Assembly: GCA_016214035.1 (NCBI GenBank)
Contig: JACRPF010000005.1
Span: 521,079 to 585,078, forward strand
Direction of reading: 5' to 3'
DNA from: Spirochaetota bacterium
GTDB taxonomy: Bacteria > Spirochaetota > Brachyspiria > Brachyspirales > JACRPF01
DNA: 64,000 nt
Below are positions 29,381 through 37,331 of the stretch, one piece after another. Numbering within the stretch: the first letter of the stretch is position 1; each line of letters opens with the position of its first letter. Position numbers and translations under genes: made by a program. The notes below the pieces were generated by a model, which saw nothing but the letters and a program-made list of their open reading frames with translations, searched no databases and was not told the DNA's origin.

Positions 29381-29608
29381 ATGGCACTGGAACTATTGTA
29401 TATCTGTGAGCGGTGCGGTGAGCGGAGCGCTAACGTGTTCCGTGCTGATTACCTCGATCAAGGATATATGCATGTCTGCGGCAGCTGCCTTCTTGAAATA
29501 ACCGCCAGGTTGGCCGGAAAGAAGGCGGCTACAACTGTGATGTGGACGATTCCAAGATATGTACGGCCGTGGAATGCTGCGGAAAGAAATATGGGGAAGG
29601 AATCATAA
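29381..29608 (+). CDS. 75-residue zinc-ribbon-like protein
   Basis: The start is taken at 29381, where GGAGG lies 7 nt upstream. An in-frame ATG at 29288 has no comparable site. The product has two cysteine pairs, CERCG and CGSC, about 30 residues apart, the spacing of a small zinc ribbon. It then has a basic C-terminus with no membrane segment. No specific family is recognised. It is the only plus-strand gene in a cluster of small minus-strand membrane genes. Confidence 0.6.
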   Translation: MALELLYICERCGERSANVFRADYLDQGYMHVCGSCLLEITARLAGKKAATTVMWTIPRYVRPWNAAERNMGKES

Positions 29609-29663
29609 TATGAAGATTCGGGCGGTTGCTCAGTAATAATGCGTATGTGTGCTGTTGATAATG

Positions 29664-29756
29664 CTATTTCTTCACAGAAAAACAGATAAACGCAATATAC
29701 GCCACGGCAAATAGTGCGAAGACAACAAAGATCGCGAAAAGGACCGTTTCGGCCAT
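29664..29756 (-). CDS. 30-residue single-pass membrane micro-protein
   Basis: The start at 29756 is preceded by AGGAG at 9 nt. The product is almost entirely one hydrophobic helix ('ETVLFAIFVVFALFAVAYIA') ending FSVKK. An in-frame ATG at 29846 is rejected because it would run across the conserved 20-nt element and has no ribosome site. The layout matches the 42-residue micro-gene at 29012-29140, but sequence similarity between the two is only in general character. Confidence 0.5.
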   Translation of the reverse strand: MAETVLFAIFVVFALFAVAYIAFICFSVKK

Positions 29757-29816
29757 TTTGATATTGCTCCTATGGTCAACGATATGTGATGGTATCGCAG
29801 CAGCAGGGAACTGTCC

Positions 29817-29836
29817 AGTATCCATTCGGATTATAT
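29817..29836 (-). promoter_or_regulatory. Duplicated 20-nt upstream element, copy 2
   Basis: Identical over 20 nt to 29202-29221. It is placed 61 nt before the start of the 30-residue membrane micro-protein, against 62 nt for copy 1. Flanking sequences differ, so the element itself is conserved rather than the region being a recent large duplication. Confidence 0.5.
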
Positions 29837-29910
29837 CCAACGGCAATGGGCTGTTTCATATGCATTGAATCACATGTCTGGATAACATCCATGCTGGATA
29901 TCGGCGCGCG

Positions 29911-30081
29911 TTACATCGGCGTCGGCAGCTCATTGCTCAACATAAACACAACCAGAATGCAGAGCGCGATAAAAAATGCCGGTACCACAAGATCCGATAT
30001 CACCCATCGTTTACGGTTCGCATCCTGTATATGCCGGTTATGCCGGCTTTTCGTAGCGGACGTCGTGTGTGTTCTTCTCAT
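29911..30081 (-). CDS. 56-residue basic single-pass membrane protein
   Basis: The ATG at 30081 follows an AGAGGA Shine-Dalgarno sequence. The first 27 residues are basic (MRRTHTTSATKSRHNRH), followed by one hydrophobic helix ('LVVPAFFIALCILVVFML') and a short ELPTPM end: a type-II single-pass topology. No family is recognised. The 20-nt element found before the two neighbouring micro-genes is absent here. The gap 30082-30147 to the PorV-like gene contains only an A/T-rich stretch. Confidence 0.5.
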   Translation of the reverse strand: MRRTHTTSATKSRHNRHIQDANRKRWVISDLVVPAFFIALCILVVFMLSNELPTPM

Positions 30082-30147
30082 GTCGTTCCTCTCGTGAAAA
30101 GTAATGTATACTATAAGGGTATGAATTTCGACGGCCTCGGCCAGACA

Positions 30148-31416
30148 TCAGGGTGCGCGGTATTTGATGCGCAGTTTTTTCAGACGTTCTTTTGCCGAAC
30201 TATAGAGCGGTGATGAATCTGTAATTGAAGACAGGAATGCATATGCCTTTGCATACTCATGCTGCACGATGAGTTCATCGGCAAGCGCAATGATACGCAG
30301 CTCGGCCTTCCGGATGTTCTGAAGCGCCCGCTCATAGGATGCGGATTTTTTTTCGATCTGCCGCCAATACAATAGCGCAGCTGGATAGTCGCCATTTTTA
30401 GCCGCGCCAATACCGCGCCGCATCAAGTCCTCATTGCGGTTATCGATCGGTTCGGGTGCCGCTTTTTTCATGTCCAGATCGGCGATCGCCGTACTGAGCT
30501 GCATACTATGATGCATGCCCATGTTACCGAGCGGTATGAGCGCATAATCAATCCGCAGACGCATCGCCGGGGGGCCGAATGCGATGCCGGCGCCGAAAGT
30601 CGGTCCGCGGGCATCAGCGCCGATCATATACCCGTACCGCACCGCGAGCATCTTTATGAACGATGTTTCGAACCCCGCTGCAATGATGAGCGCACCGTCC
30701 GTGTCCACACGAATATCGGAACGCAGGCGGTACGAGACGTTTTTTGTCACGTCCATTCCATATTCAAATCCGCCTGCAATGCGCAGCGGCAACGTTATCC
30801 GCTGCGACGCAGTAACGAGAGGCATGCCTGCATTTTTTACGGCAAATCCTATAGAAAGCGTGTCGCGTATGATAATATTACTTATGGTTGCGATACAGCC
30901 GGCGTCAAACATGAGGGCCGACAGTGAAAGATCATCAAGGCTTTCTGCGGCATACTTTATTGCTGCTCCCATATCAACGGCCAGCGGAAGCTTGAGCAGT
31001 TTCCCGACGGGTACGCCGATGCCGATGCATGCCGCATAGCATCCGGCGCTGACCATTCTTCCCGGATCTCCATCAAAGGTGATATCACCGGCGAACGGTT
31101 CGAAGACAAGACCATGACCGGCGACGGAAAGCGTGCCGACACCCTCAAATGCATACGCGGCGGCGCCGTTCCACGCGGTCATGATCAGATACGGATCATA
31201 CGAAGCCGTCAGCGAGATGCCGCGGAGGGAGGCAAGCGACGCCGGATTGTTGAAACTTCCATCCGGATCCCCCGGTGCCGCTGTTGATGCCGTGCCGAGC
31301 GATGCGGCGGCCCCGCCGGCGGCGATATCAAGGAACGAAAATGATTCACTGATCGATCCGAACATCCCGGCGGCCAGCGCAACAGAAATGATAATGAGAA
31401 CTCCCGTCTTTTTCAT
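30148..31416 (-). CDS. PorV/UPF0164-like outer-membrane barrel with short TPR tail (paralogue)
   Basis: A 422-residue paralogue of the protein at 20444-21898. The signal peptide is followed by 'SFSFLDIAAGGAAASLGTAS' and 'FNNPASLASLRG', barrel strands sharing 'RYGYMIGADARG' and 'LIPLGNMGMHHSMQL' with its paralogue, and a C-terminal helical segment (~330-422) with about two TPR-like units. A GGAGG Shine-Dalgarno sequence overlaps the stop of the upstream gene, and the gap is 3 nt, so translation is coupled. It is proposed to serve export or anchoring of the co-encoded CTD-tailed protein; this is inferred from PorV, not shown. Confidence 0.78.
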   Translation of the reverse strand: MKKTGVLIIISVALAAGMFGSISESFSFLDIAAGGAAASLGTASTAAPGDPDGSFNNPASLASLRGISLTASYDPYLIMTAWNGAAAYAFEGVGTLSVAGHGLVFEPFAGDITFDGDPGRMVSAGCYAACIGIGVPVGKLLKLPLAVDMGAAIKYAAESLDDLSLSALMFDAGCIATISNIIIRDTLSIGFAVKNAGMPLVTASQRITLPLRIAGGFEYGMDVTKNVSYRLRSDIRVDTDGALIIAAGFETSFIKMLAVRYGYMIGADARGPTFGAGIAFGPPAMRLRIDYALIPLGNMGMHHSMQLSTAIADLDMKKAAPEPIDNRNEDLMRRGIGAAKNGDYPAALLYWRQIEKKSASYERALQNIRKAELRIIALADELIVQHEYAKAYAFLSSITDSSPLYSSAKERLKKLRIKYRAP

Positions 31417-31419
31417 GGG

Positions 31420-33573
31420 CTACCTCCGTACGACCATGACGAGCATGGTCCTTGTCCTTCGCGGAGTCACGAGTTCACAGAGATACATTCCCGAACCGGC
31501 ATTCATACCGTTCATCGTGCGTACATTCCACGTAAGTGAACCGCCGCCGCCGCCCGGAGGAGGCTTGATCGTGCTGATAAGTTTACCGGCCACCGTATAT
31601 ATTCTGATGAACGTATCGGCGGTGAGATTTACAAATATGACGCCGCGATCGCCGCCGCGCCATGGGTTGTTGATCACGGTTGCCCTTTCTATCGTTTCTT
31701 TTATGGAAAACGCCGCCGGCTGGTACGGGATGAGAAAGGATATCCCGGGTGAACGGTATTCCATCCCCGCGTTATTAACGGAAACGACAAAGGCATCGTA
31801 TATGCCTTCCGGCACTGCCCGGGAATTCCACGGCGCCTGCCATCCCGTTTCCGTTACTATTGCCGGCACCGATGCTGCCACTCCGCCTGCGTTCGAGATG
31901 ACAACCCGGGCGGATAATACGCCCGACTCCGGATCGTAATTACTTCCTTTGAAAACGAATATATTGCTTGAATAATGGTCATCGTAAAATATATTCGATA
32001 CCACCTGTCCGGCGGTGACGTTGGTGATCGATGATGACGGAGGTGTCGTATCTATAAAGTTCGTCTGTATATTGGTGATCATCTCCGGTATTGCGGCGTT
32101 TGATGCGGCAAGAAATAATGTAACGGAACCACCGAGTGATGACAGCGGCAGATTTGTCCACCATCCGCCGCTTCCGTTCGTCGCGGTACGTCCGTAGGTT
32201 ATGCCGTCGGAACTGAAATAGGCCTGCACATCGGATGCGGGAAGCATGGTGCCGGAAAAGGTATATGATACGTTGGTGATCCATATGTCCGGCGCCGGAT
32301 TGGTCATGTATGCAACAGCAGCCGGAGCATACTCAAATATCAGTCTGACATTGGTCACTACCGGCGTCGTTCCCTGCACCGACGATGCTAACTGTACGCG
32401 ATATTGAAAATAGCGTGCGTTATTATCAAGGTCAGGACTATTCGATACGATCACCGCCCCCGGCGTGTTCGTAAAGCTGCTGCCCGCACCGGAAGGCCCT
32501 GTCCACGGAGCAGATCCCAGTGCCGTTATGGTGTCGGCGCTTCTCAGCTGCATTGCCGCAGTGATCTCCTGATAATAGTTCAAATTCGTATTCGTGAACG
32601 TGCTGCGTCCGAGCCCGTTGGTGTTTATCATCCCCTGCAGTCCTGAAAAGGCGATCGATTTTATGTTCTTAAAGACATAGTTCGTTCCGTTGGAGATGAA
32701 TGACGGCACCGCCTGTATGGGGCAGGAGACGAATGACCCGTATGACGCCAGATCGTATGCGAATATCGGTTCATCTACCCACAGTGTATTCGAGACCGGT
32801 GTTGCGGGAGACGCGCCCGTGCGGTTGAAATAACTCGTCACATCGAGACCGATCGCGATATGGTTTGACGCGTAATACCAGCCGTCCACATTGGTGTTCG
32901 GTACACACCGCAGATTGTTCGTGTTAAAATTGAACTGCCCGCAATTCCAGTTCCACGCGGTGTCGGCAAATGAAAAACCGTTGACGCTGTGCCCTTTATA
33001 GCCGAACGATGACTCGAGTATCCAGACTGACAGCCGCAGATTCGCGTTATTCGGCGGTCCCGGGGGATTTTGCGATTTCATGAAGAACATGAAGAATGCG
33101 TTGCTCTGATGCGTTATCGTGCCATGCTTGTATTTATTGTTCGGGTTTCTGTGCGGGTTGATTGACCCCGTATTCGTCGAGTCGAAACAGAATTTTGCAG
33201 AGCCGATGCCGTCAACGGAATCTGATGCGTCGAAATAGCGTTTATAACTTTTCGGCGCCTGATACCAATCGGACCAGCCGTACGAATTGAATTCCGTCGC
33301 AGTGGCGACGTATGACGGCCAGTGATTGGTGACCGGTTTCAGGATTACCGCACCGTTCGTCCTATATCCGGCGCAGGTGAAGAACAGACCGCCGTCAGCT
33401 TGTGCGTAATTGCTTGCCGGCTGAGCACCGGTGACGGTATAGGCTGCCGGCGATGCTCCGCCGCGCCAGAGCGACTGGTTCCAGACAACGTCATAACCCC
33501 AGCCCGGCACGGCCGGGACAAGCAGTGCCGCAGTGCATATACACGGCAGTGCGCGTTTCAAACAGGTGATCAT
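31420..33573 (-). CDS. Secreted multi-domain protein with FlgD-like C-terminal sorting domain
   Basis: A 717-residue product. The ATG at 33573 is chosen because GGAGG lies 6 nt upstream; an in-frame ATG at 33636 lacks a site. The signal peptide ends near 'VPAVPGWG'. The N-terminal ~400 residues are Asn/Thr-rich with no clear family. Ig/Fn3-like strands follow ('YMTNPAPDIWITNVSYTFSG', also seen in the 2930-residue protein as 'FTNPAPDS...'). The last ~80 residues are a FlgD/Por-like tail ('TFIRIYTVAGKLISTIKPP', 'GSGMYLCELV', basic end). It forms a two-gene unit with the PorV-like gene downstream, mirroring 11641-21898. Confidence 0.75.
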   Translation of the reverse strand: MITCLKRALPCICTAALLVPAVPGWGYDVVWNQSLWRGGASPAAYTVTGAQPASNYAQADGGLFFTCAGYRTNGAVILKPVTNHWPSYVATATEFNSYGWSDWYQAPKSYKRYFDASDSVDGIGSAKFCFDSTNTGSINPHRNPNNKYKHGTITHQSNAFFMFFMKSQNPPGPPNNANLRLSVWILESSFGYKGHSVNGFSFADTAWNWNCGQFNFNTNNLRCVPNTNVDGWYYASNHIAIGLDVTSYFNRTGASPATPVSNTLWVDEPIFAYDLASYGSFVSCPIQAVPSFISNGTNYVFKNIKSIAFSGLQGMINTNGLGRSTFTNTNLNYYQEITAAMQLRSADTITALGSAPWTGPSGAGSSFTNTPGAVIVSNSPDLDNNARYFQYRVQLASSVQGTTPVVTNVRLIFEYAPAAVAYMTNPAPDIWITNVSYTFSGTMLPASDVQAYFSSDGITYGRTATNGSGGWWTNLPLSSLGGSVTLFLAASNAAIPEMITNIQTNFIDTTPPSSSITNVTAGQVVSNIFYDDHYSSNIFVFKGSNYDPESGVLSARVVISNAGGVAASVPAIVTETGWQAPWNSRAVPEGIYDAFVVSVNNAGMEYRSPGISFLIPYQPAAFSIKETIERATVINNPWRGGDRGVIFVNLTADTFIRIYTVAGKLISTIKPPPGGGGGSLTWNVRTMNGMNAGSGMYLCELVTPRRTRTMLVMVVRR

Positions 33574-33767
33574 ACCGCACCTCCGAAAACTGAATGAGTG
33601 CAGACTATGAAAGCAATCATCATGATACATTTGCATTATTGTACAAAATCGCAGGTAAACAATAGTGCCGTCGGTGTAAAACGGACGTAATCCATATGTA
33701 TACTGTTTTTCTTCAGTGCGTTACAGCTGATGGTGTATGGGTATCAGCACTTCGGTGTAAAGGAACC

Positions 33768-33784
33768 TGGTACGTCATTAGCAC
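33768..33784 (+). promoter_or_regulatory. Predicted sigma-54 (-24/-12) promoter upstream of the sigma-54 activator
   Basis: TGGTACG-N4-TAGCA with the required GG-N10-GC spacing (GG 33769-33770, GC 33781-33782). One mismatch to the TGGCACG/TTGCA consensus at the -12 side. It would start transcription near 33794 and suggests autoregulation of the activator at 33907. Confidence 0.5.
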
Positions 33785-33831
33785 TAGTTCAACAATACAT
33801 ACATCGAATTATTTACATATTCCTAAGAACG

Positions 33832-33849
33832 CTGTAATTGGAATTACAG
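33832..33849. promoter_or_regulatory. 8-bp-arm dyad in the activator leader, possible operator
   Basis: CTGTAATT-GG-AATTACAG, perfect arms around two G residues. It lies between the predicted sigma-54 start site and the activator ATG. The rest of the 33574-33906 intergenic region shows no gene. Confidence 0.4.
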
Positions 33850-33906
33850 TATTGCGTTTGAAGTTCATTATCTGCTATGTTACTTGATGCGCATGCGGGA
33901 GACACA

Positions 33907-34899
33907 ATGAACACAAACAGTTGCTTGACACCGCCTGAGATATATGACGACGTGGGATTTATCATCGGCGAAAGTGAATCGATCAGGAACGTCGTTGCCA
34001 CCGCATTGCAGGTTGCGGATAGGGATGCACCGGTGCTCATACAGGGGCCGAGCGGCAGCGGCAAAGAGCTCATCGCCAGGCTCATCCATTTTTCCAGTAC
34101 GAGACGGGCGCATCCGTTCTATCCGATCAATTGTTCGGCGATCAACGAGTCCATCGCTGAGAGCGAGTTTTTCGGACATCGCCGGGGTGCATTTACGGGT
34201 GCGTTCGATGAGCAGCAGGGTATTTTTGAGGCTGCCGGCGGCGGCACCCTGCTCCTTGATGAGATAGGAGATATGCCGACGAGCATTCAATCGAAAATAC
34301 TCCGGGCGATCGAAGACAAGAAGATACGAAAGATCGGCGCCCATAAACAGGTTCCGGTACTTGCCCGTCTGATCTGTTCGACTAACCAGGACATACCGCA
34401 TCTGCTGAAAGAAAAGCGTTTCCGCTCCGATCTCTTTTACCGGATCAATACCGTAACGATACAAATCCCGCCGTTACAAGAACGGCGGGACGATATACGC
34501 CCGCTCGTCGAACATTATTGCAGCCATTTCTCGGCGAAACTCGGCAGGCAGGATATGCGTATCGATGCCGGTGTCTTTTCTAAACTTGCACGGTATGATT
34601 TCCCCGGGAATGTCCGCGAATTGAAAAACATGATCGAGCGGGCGTATACGTTATTTGACGGCAGTACGGTCATGCCTGAACACATCATGCTGCAGCAGCA
34701 TGCGCCGGGTGAACATGAACATGCGTTCACCCCGGATACATATGATCTTGAGGCGATCGAGCGGAGCGTTATTCAGGCGGCGCTGCAGAAGGCGCGATAT
34801 TCACAAAAGCGCGCGGCACACCTTTTAAAGATATCCCGCTATACGTTGGTCAGGAAGATGAGGAAACATGCCATCCTTGCAAAACCGCCGGGGCAGTAA
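33907..34899 (+). CDS. Sigma-54-dependent transcriptional activator (AAA+ / Fis-HTH, no receiver domain)
   Basis: A 330-residue PspF-like bacterial enhancer-binding protein. The start is set at 33907 (GGGAGA just upstream) rather than the in-frame ATG at 33877. Walker A is GPSGSGKE near 47. The sigma-54-contacting GAFTGA loop is intact near 96, Walker B is 'GGGTLLLDEIGDM' near 112, and arginine-finger and sensor segments are present ('FRSDLFYRINTVTI', 'NVRELKNMIERA'). A Fis-type HTH is near the end ('SQKRAAHLLKISRYTLVRKM'). Control must come from an unlinked partner because there is no N-terminal regulatory domain. Predicted sigma-54 promoters lie on both sides of the gene. Confidence 0.93.
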   Translation: MNTNSCLTPPEIYDDVGFIIGESESIRNVVATALQVADRDAPVLIQGPSGSGKELIARLIHFSSTRRAHPFYPINCSAINESIAESEFFGHRRGAFTGAFDEQQGIFEAAGGGTLLLDEIGDMPTSIQSKILRAIEDKKIRKIGAHKQVPVLARLICSTNQDIPHLLKEKRFRSDLFYRINTVTIQIPPLQERRDDIRPLVEHYCSHFSAKLGRQDMRIDAGVFSKLARYDFPGNVRELKNMIERAYTLFDGSTVMPEHIMLQQHAPGEHEHAFTPDTYDLEAIERSVIQAALQKARYSQKRAAHLLKISRYTLVRKMRKHAILAKPPGQ

Positions 34900-34932
34900 A
34901 ATAGAAAATGGTTTTCCGGACTACGGTCAATG

Positions 34933-34969
34933 TGCGGAAAAGCAGGTGTCTGAGCGATTCCGCACCTGA
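34933..34969 (+). other. Overlapping, mutually exclusive hairpins
   Basis: GTGCGGAA (34933-34940) can pair with TTCCGCAC (34959-34966). CAGGTG (34944-34949) can pair with CACCTG (34964-34969). The right arms overlap, so only one can form at a time. There is no T run after either, so a simple terminator is not supported. Confidence 0.4.
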
Positions 34970-35014
34970 AAAGCTGCGGCAACACCGTTCTTTCATATTT
35001 TCTGCAATACGGCA

Positions 35015-35032
35015 TTGGCACATATAATGCAT
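35015..35032 (+). promoter_or_regulatory. Predicted sigma-54 (-24/-12) promoter for the response regulator
   Basis: TTGGCACATATAATGCAT has the exact GG-N10-GC spacing (35017-35018, 35029-35030) and a perfect TTGGCAC half. It would start near 35042, followed by the AGGAGGAG ribosome site and the GTG at 35066. It lies 115 nt downstream of the sigma-54 activator gene. Confidence 0.65.
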
Positions 35033-35065
35033 GTTCTATGCCGATCTCATAGGAGGAGTTGATTC

Positions 35066-35440
35066 GTGCATGCCATCATCGTTGACGACAATGAAAGTGA
35101 TCTGCTTCTGCTTCATGAAATAGTGACGCACGCCGGATTCATCGTCACGTCGTTCTCAGAGCCGTTTGCCGCGCTGGCATTTTATAAACAGTCTCCGGCG
35201 GATGTCGTCGTCAGTGACCTGCAGATGCCGTTGCTGCAGGGTGACATGCTGATGGAGCAGATCCTGCGTGTGCACCATGACGCGGTTTTCATTATGCACA
35301 CGGGATATGACGATGAGCGCATGATGGAAAAGATCATGTCATCGGGCGCGTATGCGGCGATATCCAAAGACCTTTCAAAGGAAATGAAAATAGATTTTTT
35401 CTCAAACTTGATGCAATATCTTATCACCCGAAGGATATGA
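35066..35440 (+). CDS. Stand-alone CheY-like response regulator
   Basis: A 124-residue single receiver domain with acid pocket D7/D8, phosphoacceptor D51 (VVSDLQMP), T79 (MHTGYD) and K101 (ISKDL), all key residues present. It uses a GTG start with a strong AGGAGGAG site; no in-frame ATG fits. There is no output domain, so it acts by protein-protein contact. The linked RsbRD-N-like and kinase-like genes downstream are candidate partners. Expression from the sigma-54 promoter just upstream is predicted. Confidence 0.9.
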   Translation: MHAIIVDDNESDLLLLHEIVTHAGFIVTSFSEPFAALAFYKQSPADVVVSDLQMPLLQGDMLMEQILRVHHDAVFIMHTGYDDERMMEKIMSSGAYAAISKDLSKEMKIDFFSNLMQYLITRRI

Positions 35441-35473
35441 TCTGCAGAAAATAAAAACAGGAGGATATGCCGT

Positions 35474-35503
35474 TTGACAAAAAACATGTATTTAGTATTG
35501 TAT
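35474..35503 (+). promoter_or_regulatory. Possible promoter for the cytidylate-kinase-like gene
   Basis: A perfect TTGACA (35474-35479) is followed after 18 nt by a weak TTGTAT (35498-35503). A G9 run (35523-35531) serves as the ribosome-binding region before the ATG at 35539. Confidence 0.35.
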
Positions 35504-35538
35504 GTTACTAGGTGGTATCAAAGGGGGGGGGCAAATCA

Positions 35539-36186
35539 ATGTCAATTGTAACCATACGCGGGACACTCGGCAGCGGTGCACCCGAGATTGGAAGACTCAT
35601 CGCTCAGAAGATTCATGGTGATTATGTCGACAGGGAAATAATCGAACGGGTCGCAAAAACGATCGACAAAAATAAAAAATATGTGATCGATAAAGAGATG
35701 CCGGACAGCTCCGTTTTCGGCAGAATAATTGAAGCGTTGGCAAAAAGTCCGCCGGCGCCCGCGCTCGACGGGCTGTACGCCGCGTATCTGCCGACGTGGG
35801 AATACCCGCTGGACGACAATAGATATCTGGCCGGATTGGAGACGGTGATCAAGCAGCTCGCAGAACATAAGTCGATCGTCATTCGGGGCCGCGGCAGTCA
35901 GTTCATTCTGAAAGACAAGCCCGGCGCTTTTCACGTCCTGACCGTCGCATCGACGGAGATCAGGACTAAACGCGTTATGGAAGAGAAAAAAACGGACGAG
36001 AGCGGTGCACTGAAGCTTATATCCCGGTTTGACAACAGCCGCAGGGAGTTTATCAAACGCTATTTCAATGCCGATCTTGACGATCCCGTGCATTATGATC
36101 TTGTGATCAATACTGATCGCATGACATTTGAACACGCTGCGTCACTCGTGTCGAATGCACTGTCACTGGTCCGTGACGCAATGTGA
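35539..36186 (+). CDS. Cytidylate-kinase-like family protein
   Basis: A 215-residue P-loop-type protein of the cytidylate kinase-like group (PF13189): 'SIVTIRGTLGSGAPEIGRLIA' as P-loop, 'DYVDREIIERVAK', 'IVIRGRGSQFILKDKP', 'RVMEEKKTD' and 'HYDLVINTDRM'. The P-loop GTLGSGAPE lacks the usual GKS/GKT lysine, so true nucleoside kinase activity is uncertain. The start at 35539 is chosen over the in-frame GTG at 35512, which lies inside the G-rich ribosome site. It heads a group with the RsbRD-N-like protein, a lipoprotein and the SLC12-type transporter on the same strand. Confidence 0.8.
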   Translation: MSIVTIRGTLGSGAPEIGRLIAQKIHGDYVDREIIERVAKTIDKNKKYVIDKEMPDSSVFGRIIEALAKSPPAPALDGLYAAYLPTWEYPLDDNRYLAGLETVIKQLAEHKSIVIRGRGSQFILKDKPGAFHVLTVASTEIRTKRVMEEKKTDESGALKLISRFDNSRREFIKRYFNADLDDPVHYDLVINTDRMTFEHAASLVSNALSLVRDAM

Positions 36187-36238
36187 GCATCACGCGAAGC
36201 GCGGTGATGAGTATACTGCAATAACTAAGGACGGTATG

Positions 36239-36775
36239 ATGATCATTCAGAACGTCATCTCGAGGATTGAAGCGAATACCGGATCGATGGCCATGAAATG
36301 GGCTGATAAAGTGCGAAAGACCGAAAACATGAAGACATATCAGCGTGATATTGAAAAGCTGATAGGCAAAAATGAGCAGATCTACAAATTTCTGGTGCTC
36401 TGGCTGCAGAAGGAAAAATCCAAGGATGAGATCGGCAGCTTCTTTTTTGAAATGGGAAAAGATTATTTTAACGGAAGTTATGCCTTATCGCAGATCAATT
36501 ACGCGTTCTTTCTCGCAAAAATGACCGTCCGTGAGGATATCTTCAACGAACAGGTCATCGAGACATCGCTGGCGTTTTCCCAGATAATGGAATTGATAAT
36601 CGCGATACACGATTTCTTTTTTCTTGCGGCGTTTTATGTCATCAAGGGATATCACGAAGGGATGTACCATGCGCTGAGCGGCAAACACGGCGTTTCCGCT
36701 GAATTGCTTGACCAGGTATTTCACGACGACTTTTTCTTCAAGAGTCCTGAATTTTATAAAAAATATCTGCCATAG
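36239..36775 (+). CDS. Helical RsbRD-N-like sensory domain protein
   Basis: A 178-residue all-helical protein without membrane segments. The pattern 'ANTGSMAMKWADKVRKTENMKTYQRDIEKL', in pieces, then 'FFFEMGKDYFNGSYALSQINYAFFLAK', resembles the RsbRD N-terminal (non-heme globin-like) domain used as a sensor in RsbR/RsbT stressosome proteins. The STAS domain normally following is absent. The family call is from pattern only. AAGGA lies 7 nt before 36239 (ATG at 36236 is the alternative). It follows the kinase-like gene by 52 nt. Confidence 0.5.
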   Translation: MIIQNVISRIEANTGSMAMKWADKVRKTENMKTYQRDIEKLIGKNEQIYKFLVLWLQKEKSKDEIGSFFFEMGKDYFNGSYALSQINYAFFLAKMTVREDIFNEQVIETSLAFSQIMELIIAIHDFFFLAAFYVIKGYHEGMYHALSGKHGVSAELLDQVFHDDFFFKSPEFYKKYLP

Positions 36776-36780
36776 GCTTC

Positions 36781-37326
36781 ATGATGAGCATGCGACGAAA
36801 ATACATCGGCATAGTGGCGTTGTCGCTCCTGCACTTCGCAGCATCTGTTACGATCGGCTGCACAGCGCAAAAACCGGTGAAACCCGATGCCGTGAAGCCG
36901 ACGGCGGACAGCAATGAAATTGTCCCGATGCGTATTCCCGGCCCATGGCTTTTTTACGGCAGCGATGTCCCGCGCGGGCAGTTTACGTTTTCGTCTGACG
37001 GCACCTTTCTGCTGCACGGCTGGCTGTCGAACGGATTCCGGTCATCGGGTTCATGGCGCTTTGACGATGTACACGGTATGCTCCTGCTCACGTTCGTTGA
37101 TAATCGTGATTTTTGGTCCTGGCAGTTCCGCCCTTCCTCGAACCGGTTCGGTGCGGCCAGCGGCATCGTGAAACTTGATCCGCGCAGCTGTTCTCTCATG
37201 CTTCAGGTAAAACGCACCTGGCGGACAAGCAATCTGTACGTCAATTTCCTTGGTTGGAATTTCATCCAATCGAATATATATTCTACTGACACGGTGCGAA
37301 ACGACATCGGCGAAACAGGACAGTAA
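36781..37326 (+). CDS. Small predicted lipoprotein
   Basis: A 181-residue protein with basic start, hydrophobic stretch and a Cys at the end of 'ASVTIGC' (a loose lipobox of the kind spirochaetes tolerate). A lysine/proline linker and a beta-rich domain follow ('GQFTFSSDGTFLLHGWLSNGFRSSGSW', in pieces), reminiscent of small lipocalin- or META-like folds. It is packed between the RsbRD-N-like gene (5-nt gap) and the transporter (5-nt gap), so it belongs to that operon. Function unknown. Confidence 0.6.
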   Translation: MMSMRRKYIGIVALSLLHFAASVTIGCTAQKPVKPDAVKPTADSNEIVPMRIPGPWLFYGSDVPRGQFTFSSDGTFLLHGWLSNGFRSSGSWRFDDVHGMLLLTFVDNRDFWSWQFRPSSNRFGAASGIVKLDPRSCSLMLQVKRTWRTSNLYVNFLGWNFIQSNIYSTDTVRNDIGETGQ

Positions 37327-37331
37327 TCAAA

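Noticed and set aside
36128..36238. Longer start for the RsbRD-N-like gene
   Set aside because: It would overlap the end of the kinase-like gene by about 60 nt with unrelated peptide sequence. AAGGA supports 36239.
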